From positions 682,001 through 746,000 of the forward strand of contig NZ_PIPL01000001.1 of the NCBI RefSeq assembly GCF_003987145.1: a stretch of 64,000 bases of DNA. The letters are read 5' to 3'. The notes beneath the pieces were generated by a model. That model saw only the letters and a list, made by a program, of their open reading frames with translations, did no database searches and was not told the DNA's origin. Positions 34,486-43,519 of this stretch are shown here, piece by piece (within the stretch, counting starts at the first letter, position 1; every line of letters begins with the position of its first letter). The DNA is from Aliidiomarina minuta. Lineage in GTDB: Bacteria; Pseudomonadota; Gammaproteobacteria; Enterobacterales; Alteromonadaceae. Both the position numbers and the translations under genes were made by a program.

Positions 34486-35154
34486 TTACTGTTTGTCCCG
34501 GTCCTGCACACGTTGCTTCAGTGCCGCCAGCTCATCCTCTACCTGGGACTCGTTTTCCAGTGTTTTAAACTCATCAGACAGGGTTTTCTTACCCAGGTCA
34601 TAAGCGTCTACCTGAGACTCTATACCCTCAATTTTAGCCTCATAGCGGTCAAACTTCTGCATCGCCTGGTCTACTTTACCGCTGTCCAGTTTGCTCTTCA
34701 CGCTTAAACGTGAAGTTGCAGTGCGCTGACGCATCAGAATTGATTTCTGACGAGCTTTCGCATCTGACAGTTTTTCCTGTAACTGGCCGATTTCATCGCT
34801 CAGGCGGTCGATATGCTCGTCGACCCGCTCAATTTCCCGTTGCAGACTTTCCAGCGCCTCCTGAAGCTTTTTCTTCTCCAGCAAAGCAGCCCGGGCCAGA
34901 TCATCACGGTCTTTCGATAATGCCAATTCCGCTTTGCTTTCCCAATCCTGAGCTTCCCGCTCCAGCTGGCTTAAATGCCGCGTTAGTTCTTTCTTCTCGG
35001 CCAGAGTTTTTGCCGAGCTGGAACGAACCTCGACCAAAGTGTCTTCCATTTCCTGAATAATCAGACGCACCATTTTTTGGGGATCTTCTGCTTTATCCAG
35101 TAACGAATTCAAATTAGCATTTACGATGTCTGTAAAGCGTGAAAAAATACTCAT
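34486..35154 (-). CDS. pspA: phage shock protein A
   Basis: PspA binds PspF and holds it inactive; under membrane stress it instead forms oligomers that stabilise the inner membrane. The 222 residues are nearly all alpha-helical coiled coil, beginning with the amphipathic helix MSIFSRFTDIVNANLNSLLDKAEDPQKMVRLIIQEMED. The length matches E. coli PspA (222). It is transcribed divergently from pspF, and the shared 192-base region carries a sigma-54-like promoter on the pspA strand. Confidence 0.97.
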   Translation of the reverse strand: MSIFSRFTDIVNANLNSLLDKAEDPQKMVRLIIQEMEDTLVEVRSSSAKTLAEKKELTRHLSQLEREAQDWESKAELALSKDRDDLARAALLEKKKLQEALESLQREIERVDEHIDRLSDEIGQLQEKLSDAKARQKSILMRQRTATSRLSVKSKLDSGKVDQAMQKFDRYEAKIEGIESQVDAYDLGKKTLSDEFKTLENESQVEDELAALKQRVQDRDKQ

Positions 35155-35203
35155 AATCAGTACCTCAAGTAAGGACAGTGTTTTAAATAACCACTAGTTA
35201 CTA

Positions 35204-35219
35204 TTCATTATTTGAGCCA
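35204..35219 (-). promoter_or_regulatory. probable sigma-54 promoter of pspABC
   Basis: TGGCTC-N5-ATGAA on the reverse strand resembles the -24/-12 consensus TGGCAC-N5-TTGCA, with a strong -24 and a weak -12. It lies 50 bases before pspA and opposite pspF, exactly where the family places it. Confidence 0.55.
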
Positions 35220-35346
35220 ACTCGCATGATTTTTATAAAACATTGAAAAATAAAGAGTTATACTACTAACACTTGGTTAGCATTGACTGCTACATTAAAT
35301 AAAAACACTAATAATTAGTCAAAATAGCTAATCCTTAAGGAAAATC

Positions 35347-36432
35347 ATGAGTCCGCGTCGCAATGACAACCTGATCGGTCAGTCAAATAATTTTCTCGAG
35401 ATATTAGATCACGTTTCGCAGGCCGCTCCACTGGGGAAACCAGTGCTTATCATCGGTGAACGCGGTACGGGTAAAGAATTGATTGCAGCCCGCCTGCATT
35501 TCCTGTCCCAACGCTGGGACCAGCCTTATATTAAGCTTAACTGTGCTGCACTCAATGAAACTCTTCTGGAGACTGAACTCTTCGGACATGAGTCTGGTGC
35601 TTTCACCGGTGCCAGCAAACGCCATGAAGGTCGCTTTGAGCGCGCCCATAGCGGCTCATTATTTCTCGACGAACTAGCTACTACTTCCAGTCTGGTTCAG
35701 GAAAAGCTACTTAGAGTTATAGAATATGGCGAGTTTGAGCGCGTCGGTGGAAATAAAACCATTAAAACCGATGTCCGCCTTATCGCTGCCACCAATGAAG
35801 ACCTGCCGTCATTAGCTGAGCGCAACGAATTTCGTGCCGATCTGTTGGATCGCCTCGCTTTTGACGTCATCACCCTGCCCCCATTACGGGAGCGGCGGGA
35901 AGACATTATGATCCTGGCGGAACATTTTGCTATTCAGATGGCCAGGGAGCTGGAATTAGAACTTTTTAGTGGCTTTACCAGTAAAGCCCAGCAGAAGTTA
36001 TTAGACTACTACTGGCCGGGTAACATTCGCGAACTCAAAAATGTTGTTGAACGCAGTGTATATCGGCTCAACAATGCGCACCTTCCGGTCAACGAAGTTA
36101 TCCTTGACCCTTTTGATAGTCCATACCGACCTGCCAGCAACAAAAAGAATAAACTCACCAGCAGTCCGATAAATACTATCAGTGAGAGTGAGCCGGCCAA
36201 AATAAATGAAGATAATGTAAATCCAGACACACACTTCGCAATGCCAGACCTGGATGCTGACTGTAACTTTAAACAATTAACCCAGGATTTTGAGGTTCGT
36301 ATGTTACGCTGTGCTCTGCAGAAAGCTCAGTATAATCAGAAAAAGACCGCAGAAAAGCTTGGCCTCACCTATCATCAGTTAAGAGGCTACTTAAAGAAAT
36401 ACCAGTTACTGGACGCTCAACAAGGTGATTAA
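35347..36432 (+). CDS. pspF: psp operon transcriptional activator PspF
   Basis: A sigma-54 enhancer-binding protein made only of the AAA+ and DNA-binding domains, with no receiver domain, as in E. coli. The 361 residues show Walker A GERGTGKE, the sigma-54 contact loop ESGAFTGA, Walker B SGSLFLDELAT, the arginine finger region RLIAATNEDL...FRADLLDRLAFDV, and a C-terminal Fis-type helix-turn-helix (KKTAEKLGLTYHQLRGYLKKYQ). A linker of about 60 polar residues before the helix-turn-helix makes it longer than E. coli PspF (325). AAGGA precedes the ATG. Its stop lies 1 base before the probable sapA start. Confidence 0.96.
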   Translation: MSPRRNDNLIGQSNNFLEILDHVSQAAPLGKPVLIIGERGTGKELIAARLHFLSQRWDQPYIKLNCAALNETLLETELFGHESGAFTGASKRHEGRFERAHSGSLFLDELATTSSLVQEKLLRVIEYGEFERVGGNKTIKTDVRLIAATNEDLPSLAERNEFRADLLDRLAFDVITLPPLRERREDIMILAEHFAIQMARELELELFSGFTSKAQQKLLDYYWPGNIRELKNVVERSVYRLNNAHLPVNEVILDPFDSPYRPASNKKNKLTSSPINTISESEPAKINEDNVNPDTHFAMPDLDADCNFKQLTQDFEVRMLRCALQKAQYNQKKTAEKLGLTYHQLRGYLKKYQLLDAQQGD

Positions 36433-36433
36433 T

Positions 36434-38071
36434 GTGATTTGGTTACGAAGCATTGGTTTATGTCTGCCTCTGTTATGGCTGGCTGCCTGCTCGCCTTCCG
36501 CAGAACGCTCCGAAACACTGCAGGACGGTTTACTGTACTGCGCGGAAGGAAACCCTGAGTCTTTTAACCCTCAGTTAGTAACCTCTGGTACGACGCTGGA
36601 CATGACTGCCCCCCATTTGTATAACCGCCTAATTGATTACGATGACGATGAACAACAATTTGTTGCCAGCCTGGCTACCAGCTGGACGGTCAGCGATGAC
36701 GGCACCCGTTACCGCTTTAAATTACGCGATGATGTCAGCTTTCATGAAACCAGTTATTTTCAGCCCAGCCGCTATTTAAACAGCGAAGATATTCGCTTCA
36801 GTTTTCAGCGCTGGCTGGATCGGGAACACCCCTTTCATGCCATTTCCACCACAGGTTATCCCTTCTTCACCTCAATTGGACTGGATAAACTGATTACCGC
36901 TGTGAATACTCTCGGTGAACATGAAATAGAAATTAAGCTCAGTCAGCCTGACAGTTCGTTTTTAGCTAACCTGGCTTCCGACTTTGCCGTTATTCTGTCT
37001 GCTGAATACGCTGGTCAATTACTGCAGCGGGAACAGGCTCACCTTATCGATCTTTACCCTATAGGAACCGGCCCCTTTAAATACCAGTCTTTCCGCAAAG
37101 ATGTCAGCCTGCGCTATGAAAGCCATGCTGAGTACTGGGACGGTGCCGCTAGTATTCAACGTCTGGTTTTCCGCATTATCCCCAGCGATCATAAACGCAT
37201 GCTAATGCTACTGACAGGCGACTGCGATATTATTCCTTATCCACCGGCTCGTGATATCTCTGATCTCGAACAAAATGAAGACATTCAGCTTTATTCTACT
37301 GTCAGCCCCAATACCGCGTTCTGGGCTTTTAATACGCAGCGCCCCCCTTTTGACGACGTGCGTGTACGCCAGGCATTAATTCATGCCATTGATCGCCGCG
37401 CTATCGTTAATGCGGTTTATTTTGATCATGCTGCACTGGCTCAATCGATTCTGCCCAATACCTCATGGGCACACTTTTCAGATGAAGAAGCTTTTAGCTA
37501 TGACCCTGAAATAGCACGTGAGCTTTTAGCTGATGCGGGTTATGGCAATGGCTTCAGCATGAATATCTGGGCCATGCCTGTACAGCGCGCCTATAACCCG
37601 AATGCCCGTAAAATGGCAGAACTGATGCAGGCTGATTTGGCCCGCATCGGCGTTGAAGTCAATATTATCAGTTATGAATGGAGCACTTTCCGGCGCCGTT
37701 TAGTCGACGGCGATCATGACTCAGTGTTGATTGGCTGGTCTGCAGATAACCCCGACCCTGATAACTTTTTCCGCCCTTTATTAAGTTGCGACGCTGTGCT
37801 TTCCGGCAGTAACCGGGCACACTGGTGTAACCCCGCATTTGATGAAATGGTAGGTCAGGCAATTGCCACCGCCGATCAGAACCAGCGCCAGGTCTATTAC
37901 CAGCAAGCTCAGGAATTACTGAATGACCAGGTTCCGCTGATGCCTATTGTCCACTCTTTGCGTTATTTAGCAGCGCAACCTGAAATTAAAGGAATACAGT
38001 TACAGCCCTACGGCAGTATTCAGCTACACCGCGCCTACAAAGAAGATATTGCGGCAGAGGAGCAACCATGA
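36434..38071 (+). CDS. sapA: SapA, substrate-binding lipoprotein of the Sap ABC transporter
   Basis: An SBP_bac_5-type solute-binding protein of 545 residues from the GTG at 36434, which has AAGGTG 5 bases upstream. A GTG at 36425, inside the pspF end, is the alternative. The signal is a lipobox (PLLWLAAC), and the family region ESFNPQLVTSGTTLDMTAPHLYNRL is clear. Homologues take part in putrescine export and resistance to antimicrobial peptides; the true substrate in this group is not settled. It heads sapABCDF; overlaps of 1-14 bases join all five genes. Confidence 0.93.
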   Translation: MIWLRSIGLCLPLLWLAACSPSAERSETLQDGLLYCAEGNPESFNPQLVTSGTTLDMTAPHLYNRLIDYDDDEQQFVASLATSWTVSDDGTRYRFKLRDDVSFHETSYFQPSRYLNSEDIRFSFQRWLDREHPFHAISTTGYPFFTSIGLDKLITAVNTLGEHEIEIKLSQPDSSFLANLASDFAVILSAEYAGQLLQREQAHLIDLYPIGTGPFKYQSFRKDVSLRYESHAEYWDGAASIQRLVFRIIPSDHKRMLMLLTGDCDIIPYPPARDISDLEQNEDIQLYSTVSPNTAFWAFNTQRPPFDDVRVRQALIHAIDRRAIVNAVYFDHAALAQSILPNTSWAHFSDEEAFSYDPEIARELLADAGYGNGFSMNIWAMPVQRAYNPNARKMAELMQADLARIGVEVNIISYEWSTFRRRLVDGDHDSVLIGWSADNPDPDNFFRPLLSCDAVLSGSNRAHWCNPAFDEMVGQAIATADQNQRQVYYQQAQELLNDQVPLMPIVHSLRYLAAQPEIKGIQLQPYGSIQLHRAYKEDIAAEEQP

Positions 38072-39099
38072 GTCGGTACGTATTACGCCAGCTTAGCTTG
38101 CTACTAGTCACTTTTTTCCTGCTGACCCTACTGTCATTCAGTCTCGGCTACTGGTTTCCTGGGGACGCCCTGGCTAATTTGAGCGGTATTCAAACTCTCG
38201 ACAGTGCGCTTTATGAACAAGCTATTGCCAGCCGTTCATTCGACCAGAATATAGCAGCCCAATACTTCAGCTACCTGACACATTTGTTGCAAGGAGACTG
38301 GGGCGTTTCTTTGCAGGATGGGGAACCGGTCTGGAATGAGATGAAAATTCGCTTCCCCGCCACTATGGAACTTGCTCTACTCGCTCTGCTACTCGCACTA
38401 GCTATTGGTCTGCCTGCGGGCATTATCAGCGCTGTTTATTATACTCGTTGGCCCGACCGCGTGATTAACACCTTCAGTCTCTCCGGTTACTCTATTCCCG
38501 TTTTCTGGCTAGCACAGTTATTAATTTTGATCTTTGCAGTCACCCTTGGGCTAATACCTATCGCGGGGCAAATAAACCCCCTGTATAATATTGAACCGGT
38601 TACGGGCTCCATTCTAATTGATATTATGATCTCGGATGGCCCCCATCGTCTGGAAGCTTTAGGCAATGCCTTACGTCACATGGTGTTGCCTGTGATCGTA
38701 TTGGCTATTATGCCAGCCACTCTGTTAACCCGTATCACACGCAGTGCCCTGCACGATGTCCTTAATAAGAACTACATTCATGCAGCACGTGCTAAAGGAT
38801 TGCATTCAGCCAGCGTGATCTGGAAGCACGCGGTACCCAACGCAATGCAAAATATTACCCGGCAACTGGGGTTATTATTTAGTATTCTGATAACCAATAC
38901 GATGATCACGGAAGTTATTTTTTCATGGCCCGGAGTGGGCAGTTGGCTCGTGCGCAGCATCTATGAACGTGATTATCCGGTTATGCAGGCTGGTTTATTG
39001 GTACTGGCTACCTTAATTTTGCTGGTAAACGTACTGCTCAGTTTACTTCATGCCTGGCGCTACCCGCAGGTAAGGCAGGAACTTTATGCCACGCACTGA
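38068..39099 (+). CDS. sapB: SapB, permease of the Sap ABC transporter
   Basis: A 343-residue DppB-like inner-membrane permease with about six helices. The N-terminal helix MSRYVLRQLSLLLVTFFLLTLL and the EAA-loop region (RSALHDVLNKNYIHAARAKGLHSASVIWKHAVPNAM) mark a binding-protein-dependent transporter subunit; the EAA loop docks the ATPases. It overlaps sapA by 4 bases and sapC by 14. Confidence 0.94.
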   Translation: MSRYVLRQLSLLLVTFFLLTLLSFSLGYWFPGDALANLSGIQTLDSALYEQAIASRSFDQNIAAQYFSYLTHLLQGDWGVSLQDGEPVWNEMKIRFPATMELALLALLLALAIGLPAGIISAVYYTRWPDRVINTFSLSGYSIPVFWLAQLLILIFAVTLGLIPIAGQINPLYNIEPVTGSILIDIMISDGPHRLEALGNALRHMVLPVIVLAIMPATLLTRITRSALHDVLNKNYIHAARAKGLHSASVIWKHAVPNAMQNITRQLGLLFSILITNTMITEVIFSWPGVGSWLVRSIYERDYPVMQAGLLVLATLILLVNVLLSLLHAWRYPQVRQELYATH

Positions 39100-39979
39100 C
39101 TTATACTACCAGGAACGCACCCCCTCCCCATTGCGACAGGTCTGGCATCAGTTTCGCCGTAACCTGCTAGCCATGAGCGCCCTGTACATACTGATTGCTA
39201 TCGTTTTTGTTACTCTTTTTGCACCTTTGCTAGCACCTTACTCACCTACCGAGCAGTTTACTGATTACCTGTCCTTGCCACCTGCCTGGTCAGACAACGG
39301 TAATATGCGCTTTTTACTGGGCACCGATGAGTTGGGCCGCGATATGTTGTCCCGCCTTTTATATGGCGCACGACTGAGTTTCGGACTGCCACTGCTAGTG
39401 GTGGCTGGCGCTGCCGCTATAGGCATTCCATTAGGTGCCGCTGCAGCGATGACCGCGGGTGTGAAAAGCTCAACCTTGAAACACTTGCTCGATGTGCTGC
39501 TTTCTATTCCTTCGTTGTTACTAGCCCTGATTATCGTAGCTATTCTCGGACCAGGCCTGGGCAATGCTTTATTTGCCATAGGTCTGGTACTTATCCCCCA
39601 GTTTCTGCATGCCACCCGCAACGCCATTTACGATGAACGCTACAAAGACTATGTAGTTTCAGCCCGCCTCAATGGAGTCAGTCAATGGTATTTATTAACG
39701 GTGGTCATTTTCCCCAACACTATTAAGGTTTTGGTGGTCCAGCTTACTATGGCTCTCTCAACGGCTATTCTGGATATTGCAGCCCTTGGGTTTCTCGGCC
39801 TGGGTGCTCAATCGCCCTCTTCCGAATGGGGCACTATGCTAGCCAAAAGCATGGAAGTGGCGTATAGCTCTCCCTGGGTAATGGCATTACCAGGTCTGGC
39901 ACTTTTTATTACTCTGGTAAGTCTTAATCTGGTCGGTGACACATTAAAGTCAGCTATTGATGACAGGGTGAAACGCTAA
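39086..39979 (+). CDS. sapC: SapC, permease of the Sap ABC transporter
   Basis: A 297-residue DppC-like permease. The N-terminal oppC-type segment (QFRRNLLAMSALYILIAIVFV), LLGTDELGRDMLSRLLYGARLS, and the EAA loop (RYKDYVVSARLNGVSQWYLLTVVIFPN) are diagnostic. It pairs with SapB to form the channel. Its start lies in the end of sapB, and its last base is shared with sapD (TAATG). Confidence 0.94.
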   Translation: MPRTDLYYQERTPSPLRQVWHQFRRNLLAMSALYILIAIVFVTLFAPLLAPYSPTEQFTDYLSLPPAWSDNGNMRFLLGTDELGRDMLSRLLYGARLSFGLPLLVVAGAAAIGIPLGAAAAMTAGVKSSTLKHLLDVLLSIPSLLLALIIVAILGPGLGNALFAIGLVLIPQFLHATRNAIYDERYKDYVVSARLNGVSQWYLLTVVIFPNTIKVLVVQLTMALSTAILDIAALGFLGLGAQSPSSEWGTMLAKSMEVAYSSPWVMALPGLALFITLVSLNLVGDTLKSAIDDRVKR

Positions 39980-40986
39980 TGTTACTGGATATTCGCAACC
40001 TCACTATCAGAATCCCTACCGCGCAAGGCTGGGTTAATGTAATCGACCGAGTCAGTCTGAGTGTGGCCGAAGGTGAGATACATAGCCTGGTCGGTGAATC
40101 AGGTTCAGGAAAAAGCATTATTGCCAGCGCAATTATGGGGTTTCTCAACCCACGCTGGGAAGTTCAGGCCGATCGTCTTTGGTTTGATGGCAAGGATCTG
40201 CTTACCATGACGGCTGCCGAGCGACGTAACATTATAGGGGTCGATGTCGCTATGATATTTCAGGACCCTGGCAGCCACCTGGACCCCAACAGTAGTATTG
40301 GCGAACAATTAGGCGAAGCTGTGCTCGACAGTGATTTAAGCAGCACCGGTATATTTGCACGCCGCCGCGAACGTCACAAAAAAGTGATCAAACTTTTGCA
40401 TCGGGTGGGAATCAAAGAACACAAAGCTGCAATGGAAAGTTATCCTTTTGAGCTCTCTGAAGGTGCTGCGCAAAAAGTCATGATAGCCAGCGCTATTGCA
40501 CACCGTCCACGCTTACTTATCGCGGATGAGCCCACTACTGCAATGGAGCCCTCAACCCGACAACAAATTTATCGCCTACTCAGTCGTTTTCATAGTAGCC
40601 ATAATATGTCGATTTTATTAATTTCGCAGGATCTGGGCACTATCATGCCGGAGAGTCAACGTCTGACAATGCTTTACAGCGGTCAGATAATGGAATCCGG
40701 GCCCACCAAAGCCTTATTAGATGAACCCTTTCACCCTTACACGAAAGCATTGGCAGAAACCTCTCTGTACCAACAGAGTAAGTGCGACCCCAAAACTCAT
40801 TTGCCGACGCTGCCTGGGGCCTCACCACCATTACAGCACCTTCCTATAGGTTGCCGCCTGGGACCTCGTTGCCCAAACGCAAGGCGCAAATGCGTGCAGA
40901 CTCCGGGTATACGTAAACTGCGCTCTCACTTTTTTGCTTGCCATTATCCGCTGAACGCGGCCAAAAAGGGGTCTTTTAATGAGTAG
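39979..40986 (+). CDS. sapD: SapD, ATP-binding subunit of the Sap ABC transporter
   Basis: A 335-residue ABC ATPase of the oligopeptide type. It has Walker A GESGSGKS, a Q-loop (IFQDPGSHLDPN), the signature in the Sap-specific form ELSEGAAQKVMIA instead of LSGGQ, Walker B LLIADEPTTAM, and the C-terminal oligopeptide-transporter cysteine motif (GCRLGPRCPNARRKC...CH). The last is a likely Fe-S or metal-binding tail as in DppD/OppD. In E. coli SapD also supports Trk potassium uptake. Confidence 0.94.
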   Translation: MLLDIRNLTIRIPTAQGWVNVIDRVSLSVAEGEIHSLVGESGSGKSIIASAIMGFLNPRWEVQADRLWFDGKDLLTMTAAERRNIIGVDVAMIFQDPGSHLDPNSSIGEQLGEAVLDSDLSSTGIFARRRERHKKVIKLLHRVGIKEHKAAMESYPFELSEGAAQKVMIASAIAHRPRLLIADEPTTAMEPSTRQQIYRLLSRFHSSHNMSILLISQDLGTIMPESQRLTMLYSGQIMESGPTKALLDEPFHPYTKALAETSLYQQSKCDPKTHLPTLPGASPPLQHLPIGCRLGPRCPNARRKCVQTPGIRKLRSHFFACHYPLNAAKKGSFNE

Positions 40987-41749
40987 CCTGCTACGTGTCG
41001 AAAACCTGGCCAAAAGCTACCTGCATAAAGGTAGCTGGATGAAGGCGCGAGCTGTCCCTGCCCTGCACCCTACCAGTTTCACTCTGGAGAGCGGTAAAAC
41101 TCTGGCTATCATAGGTGAAACCGGTTCTGGTAAAAGCACTCTGGCAGAACTGATTGCCGGAGCTCAAAAACCCAGCTCAGGCGCTATGTTTCTGAACGAC
41201 AAAGAGCTAAAGCCTGGTGATTACAGTTTTCGTTGCCGCCATATACGACTTGTTTTTCAAGACACTGATGCTTCGCTTAATCCGCACCTGACTATTGGCA
41301 AGCAATTAGAAGAACCTCTTATTTTCAATACCAAACTGACTGCACAGCAACGTCACGAACAGGTAGAGCGCGTATTACGTAAAGTCGGCTTACTCCCGGA
41401 ACATGCGGTTTTCCACTCCCACATGATGTCCAACGGGCAAAAGCAGCGCGCCTGTATCGCCCGCGCCATCATGTTAAATCCAGACATCATAGTTGCGGAC
41501 GAAGCCTTAGCCGCACTGGATTCATCCATCCGTGCCCAAATTATTAATCTACTTCTGGATCTGCAACGGGATATGAAAATGTCATATATTTTTGTTTCCC
41601 ATAGCCCTGAAATCATTCGCCATATTGCTGACGACCTGCTGGTACTAAAGGATGGTAAAACCGTGGAGTATGGTAATGTACACAAGTTATTTGAACAGCC
41701 TGAGCATGCATATACAGCTTCTCTTCTGCAGCATACCTATACGTTGTAA
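40979..41749 (+). CDS. sapF: SapF, ATP-binding subunit of the Sap ABC transporter
   Basis: A 256-residue ABC ATPase, partner of SapD. Walker A is GETGSGKST, the Q-loop LVFQDTDASLNP, the signature the divergent MMSNGQKQRACIARA, and Walker B IIVADEALAALD. It is the last sap gene, overlapping sapD by 8 bases. About 90 bases downstream a terminator-like hairpin precedes putP. Confidence 0.94.
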   Translation: MSSLLRVENLAKSYLHKGSWMKARAVPALHPTSFTLESGKTLAIIGETGSGKSTLAELIAGAQKPSSGAMFLNDKELKPGDYSFRCRHIRLVFQDTDASLNPHLTIGKQLEEPLIFNTKLTAQQRHEQVERVLRKVGLLPEHAVFHSHMMSNGQKQRACIARAIMLNPDIIVADEALAALDSSIRAQIINLLLDLQRDMKMSYIFVSHSPEIIRHIADDLLVLKDGKTVEYGNVHKLFEQPEHAYTASLLQHTYTL

Positions 41750-41840
41750 GTAACGCTGTAAGTAAGAGCTTGCAGGCACTTCAACCTGTCTGCTTGATGC
41801 AAGGTAAAGATTTTGTTAGCGTGATGCGCTTTATATTGGT

Positions 41841-41873
41841 CTGTAGTTTGTGCGCAGAACTACAGTATTTTTT
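41841..41873 (+). terminator. terminator-like hairpin in the sapF-putP gap (sap terminator or putP attenuator)
   Basis: CTGTAGTT and AACTACAG pair around a 9-base loop and are followed by TATTTTTT. It ends 20 bases before the putP start codon, and those 20 bases hold little more than its ribosome-binding site. A separate putP promoter would therefore have to lie upstream of the hairpin. Confidence 0.7.
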
Positions 41874-41893
41874 CTCTGAACAGGAGTTTATCC

Positions 41894-43438
41894 GTGGAAA
41901 CAGGTACGCTGATTTCATTAGCGCTTTATTTTCTCGTCATGCTCGGCATAGGGGTCTATGCCTACTTCAAATCAACCAGTGACTTAGGTGACTACATGCT
42001 TGGGGGCAGACGCTTAGGTCCAGGCGTAACCGCCCTGTCTGCTGGTGCCTCCGACATGAGTGGCTGGATGTTAATGGGTTTACCTGGTGCATTCTACGTG
42101 GCTGGTTTCTCTGAAGTCTGGCTCGCATTAGGTCTACTAATTGGTGCTTATGTCAACTACCGGGTAGTGGCTCCTCGACTGCGTATGTACACGTATGTAG
42201 CCAAGGACTCTATTACTATTCCAGATTACTTTGAAAATCGCTTTCAGGATAAAACCCGAATTCTACGACTGGTTTCAGCGGTCGTTATTATTATCTTCTT
42301 TACCCTCTATACCGCGTCTGGCGTATACGCAGGCGGAACCCTGTTTGAAAATGCCTTTGGTATGGATTACCACAAAGGGCTTATCCTGACCGCCGCTGTC
42401 GTGGTCGCTTATACCCTGTTGGGTGGTTTCCTGGCTGTCAGCATGACCGACTTTGTGCAGGGCTGTATTATGTTTGTCGCCCTTATCATGGTGCCTTTAG
42501 TTGCCTTTGGTGCGCTTGGCGGTATCGAACCAGTCACCACCGAGGTGCGCGAACTTAATCCGGCCATGCTGAATCCTTTCTATGGCATTACCTTCCTGGG
42601 TACTATCTCGCTGCTTGCCTGGGGTCTGGGTTATTTTGGTCAACCGCATATCATCGTACGCTTTATGGCCATTAAATCAGTGCGCGACTTTAAAGCAGCT
42701 CGTCGTATTGGTATGACCTGGATGACAGTTGCCATTATTGGCGCCATGCTTACCGGTCTGGTCGGGGCTGCTTATATGTCGTTGCATGCCGATGATGTCA
42801 ATGTCGGGGCTTATGTTGCTGAAGGGACACTGGAGAACTCAGAAACGATCTTTATTGTCATGTCCCAGCTACTATTCCATCCTTTCATTGGTGGTTTCCT
42901 GCTAGCTGCAATACTGGCCGCTATTATGAGTACAATTTCCTCGCAGTTGCTGGTTACTTCAAGCGCACTTACTCAGGATTTTTACAAAAGTTTCCTGAAT
43001 AAAAACGCCAGTGACAAGGTACAGGTACTGGTGGGCCGTATTTCGGTACTGCTGGTTGCCATAGTAGCCATAGCTATTGTCTGGGTGCCCCAAGGCACTA
43101 TTCTCGACCAGGTAGGTAACGCCTGGGCTGGTTTCGGTTCCGCCTTTGGTCCGTTAATCGTGCTCAGCCTTTACTGGAAACGCATGACCATGCAAGGCGC
43201 TCTTGCCGGTATGCTGACCGGCGCCTTCACCGTCCTGTTCTGGATCTATGTGCCTATACTGGCCGACGGCGAAACACTAAGCTCAGTAGTCTATGAAATG
43301 GTACCCGGCGTCTTGTTATCCACGCTGGCTATCATCATTGTCAGCCGCCTGACGCAAATCCCGAATAAATCAATAAAAGCGGGCTTTGTGGAAATGCAGG
43401 ATGAACTGCAGACAGAAATGGATAAACCGAACGACTGA
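41894..43438 (+). CDS. putP: sodium/proline symporter PutP
   Basis: A 514-residue SSS-family transporter that takes up proline with Na+, for nutrition or osmoprotection. About 13 helices are visible. Family marks are LGGRRLGPGVTALSAGASDMSGWMLMGLPGA (the Na+-binding SGASDMSGW segment), YTLLGGFLAVSMTDFVQG, and the C-terminal SSS motif (AGFGSAFGPLIVLSLYWKRMTMQGALAGMLTG). The start is a GTG with CAGGAG upstream. The gene follows the sap operon in the same direction, with no putA nearby. Confidence 0.95.
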   Translation: METGTLISLALYFLVMLGIGVYAYFKSTSDLGDYMLGGRRLGPGVTALSAGASDMSGWMLMGLPGAFYVAGFSEVWLALGLLIGAYVNYRVVAPRLRMYTYVAKDSITIPDYFENRFQDKTRILRLVSAVVIIIFFTLYTASGVYAGGTLFENAFGMDYHKGLILTAAVVVAYTLLGGFLAVSMTDFVQGCIMFVALIMVPLVAFGALGGIEPVTTEVRELNPAMLNPFYGITFLGTISLLAWGLGYFGQPHIIVRFMAIKSVRDFKAARRIGMTWMTVAIIGAMLTGLVGAAYMSLHADDVNVGAYVAEGTLENSETIFIVMSQLLFHPFIGGFLLAAILAAIMSTISSQLLVTSSALTQDFYKSFLNKNASDKVQVLVGRISVLLVAIVAIAIVWVPQGTILDQVGNAWAGFGSAFGPLIVLSLYWKRMTMQGALAGMLTGAFTVLFWIYVPILADGETLSSVVYEMVPGVLLSTLAIIIVSRLTQIPNKSIKAGFVEMQDELQTEMDKPND

Positions 43439-43455
43439 TTTTATCCACGCAAATA

Positions 43456-43491
43456 AAAAGGGCAGCTACTGTGAAGTGGCTGCCCTTTTTT
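43456..43491. terminator. bidirectional rho-independent terminator
   Basis: GGGCAGC and GCTGCCC form the stem with A- and T-runs on both sides. It separates the convergent putP and rssA-like genes. Confidence 0.92.
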
Positions 43492-43519
43492 ATGAGCGAT
43501 CTATTTTACTATTACTCGT

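Noticed and set aside
39979..41749. Non-functional ABC signature motifs in SapD and SapF
   Set aside because: The divergent forms (LSEG, SNGQ) are what I recall for Sap proteins in E. coli too, so they do not indicate decay.
41770..41982. Possible leader peptide before putP
   Set aside because: It has no run of proline codons, overlaps the start of putP in another frame, and has no supporting ribosome-binding site.
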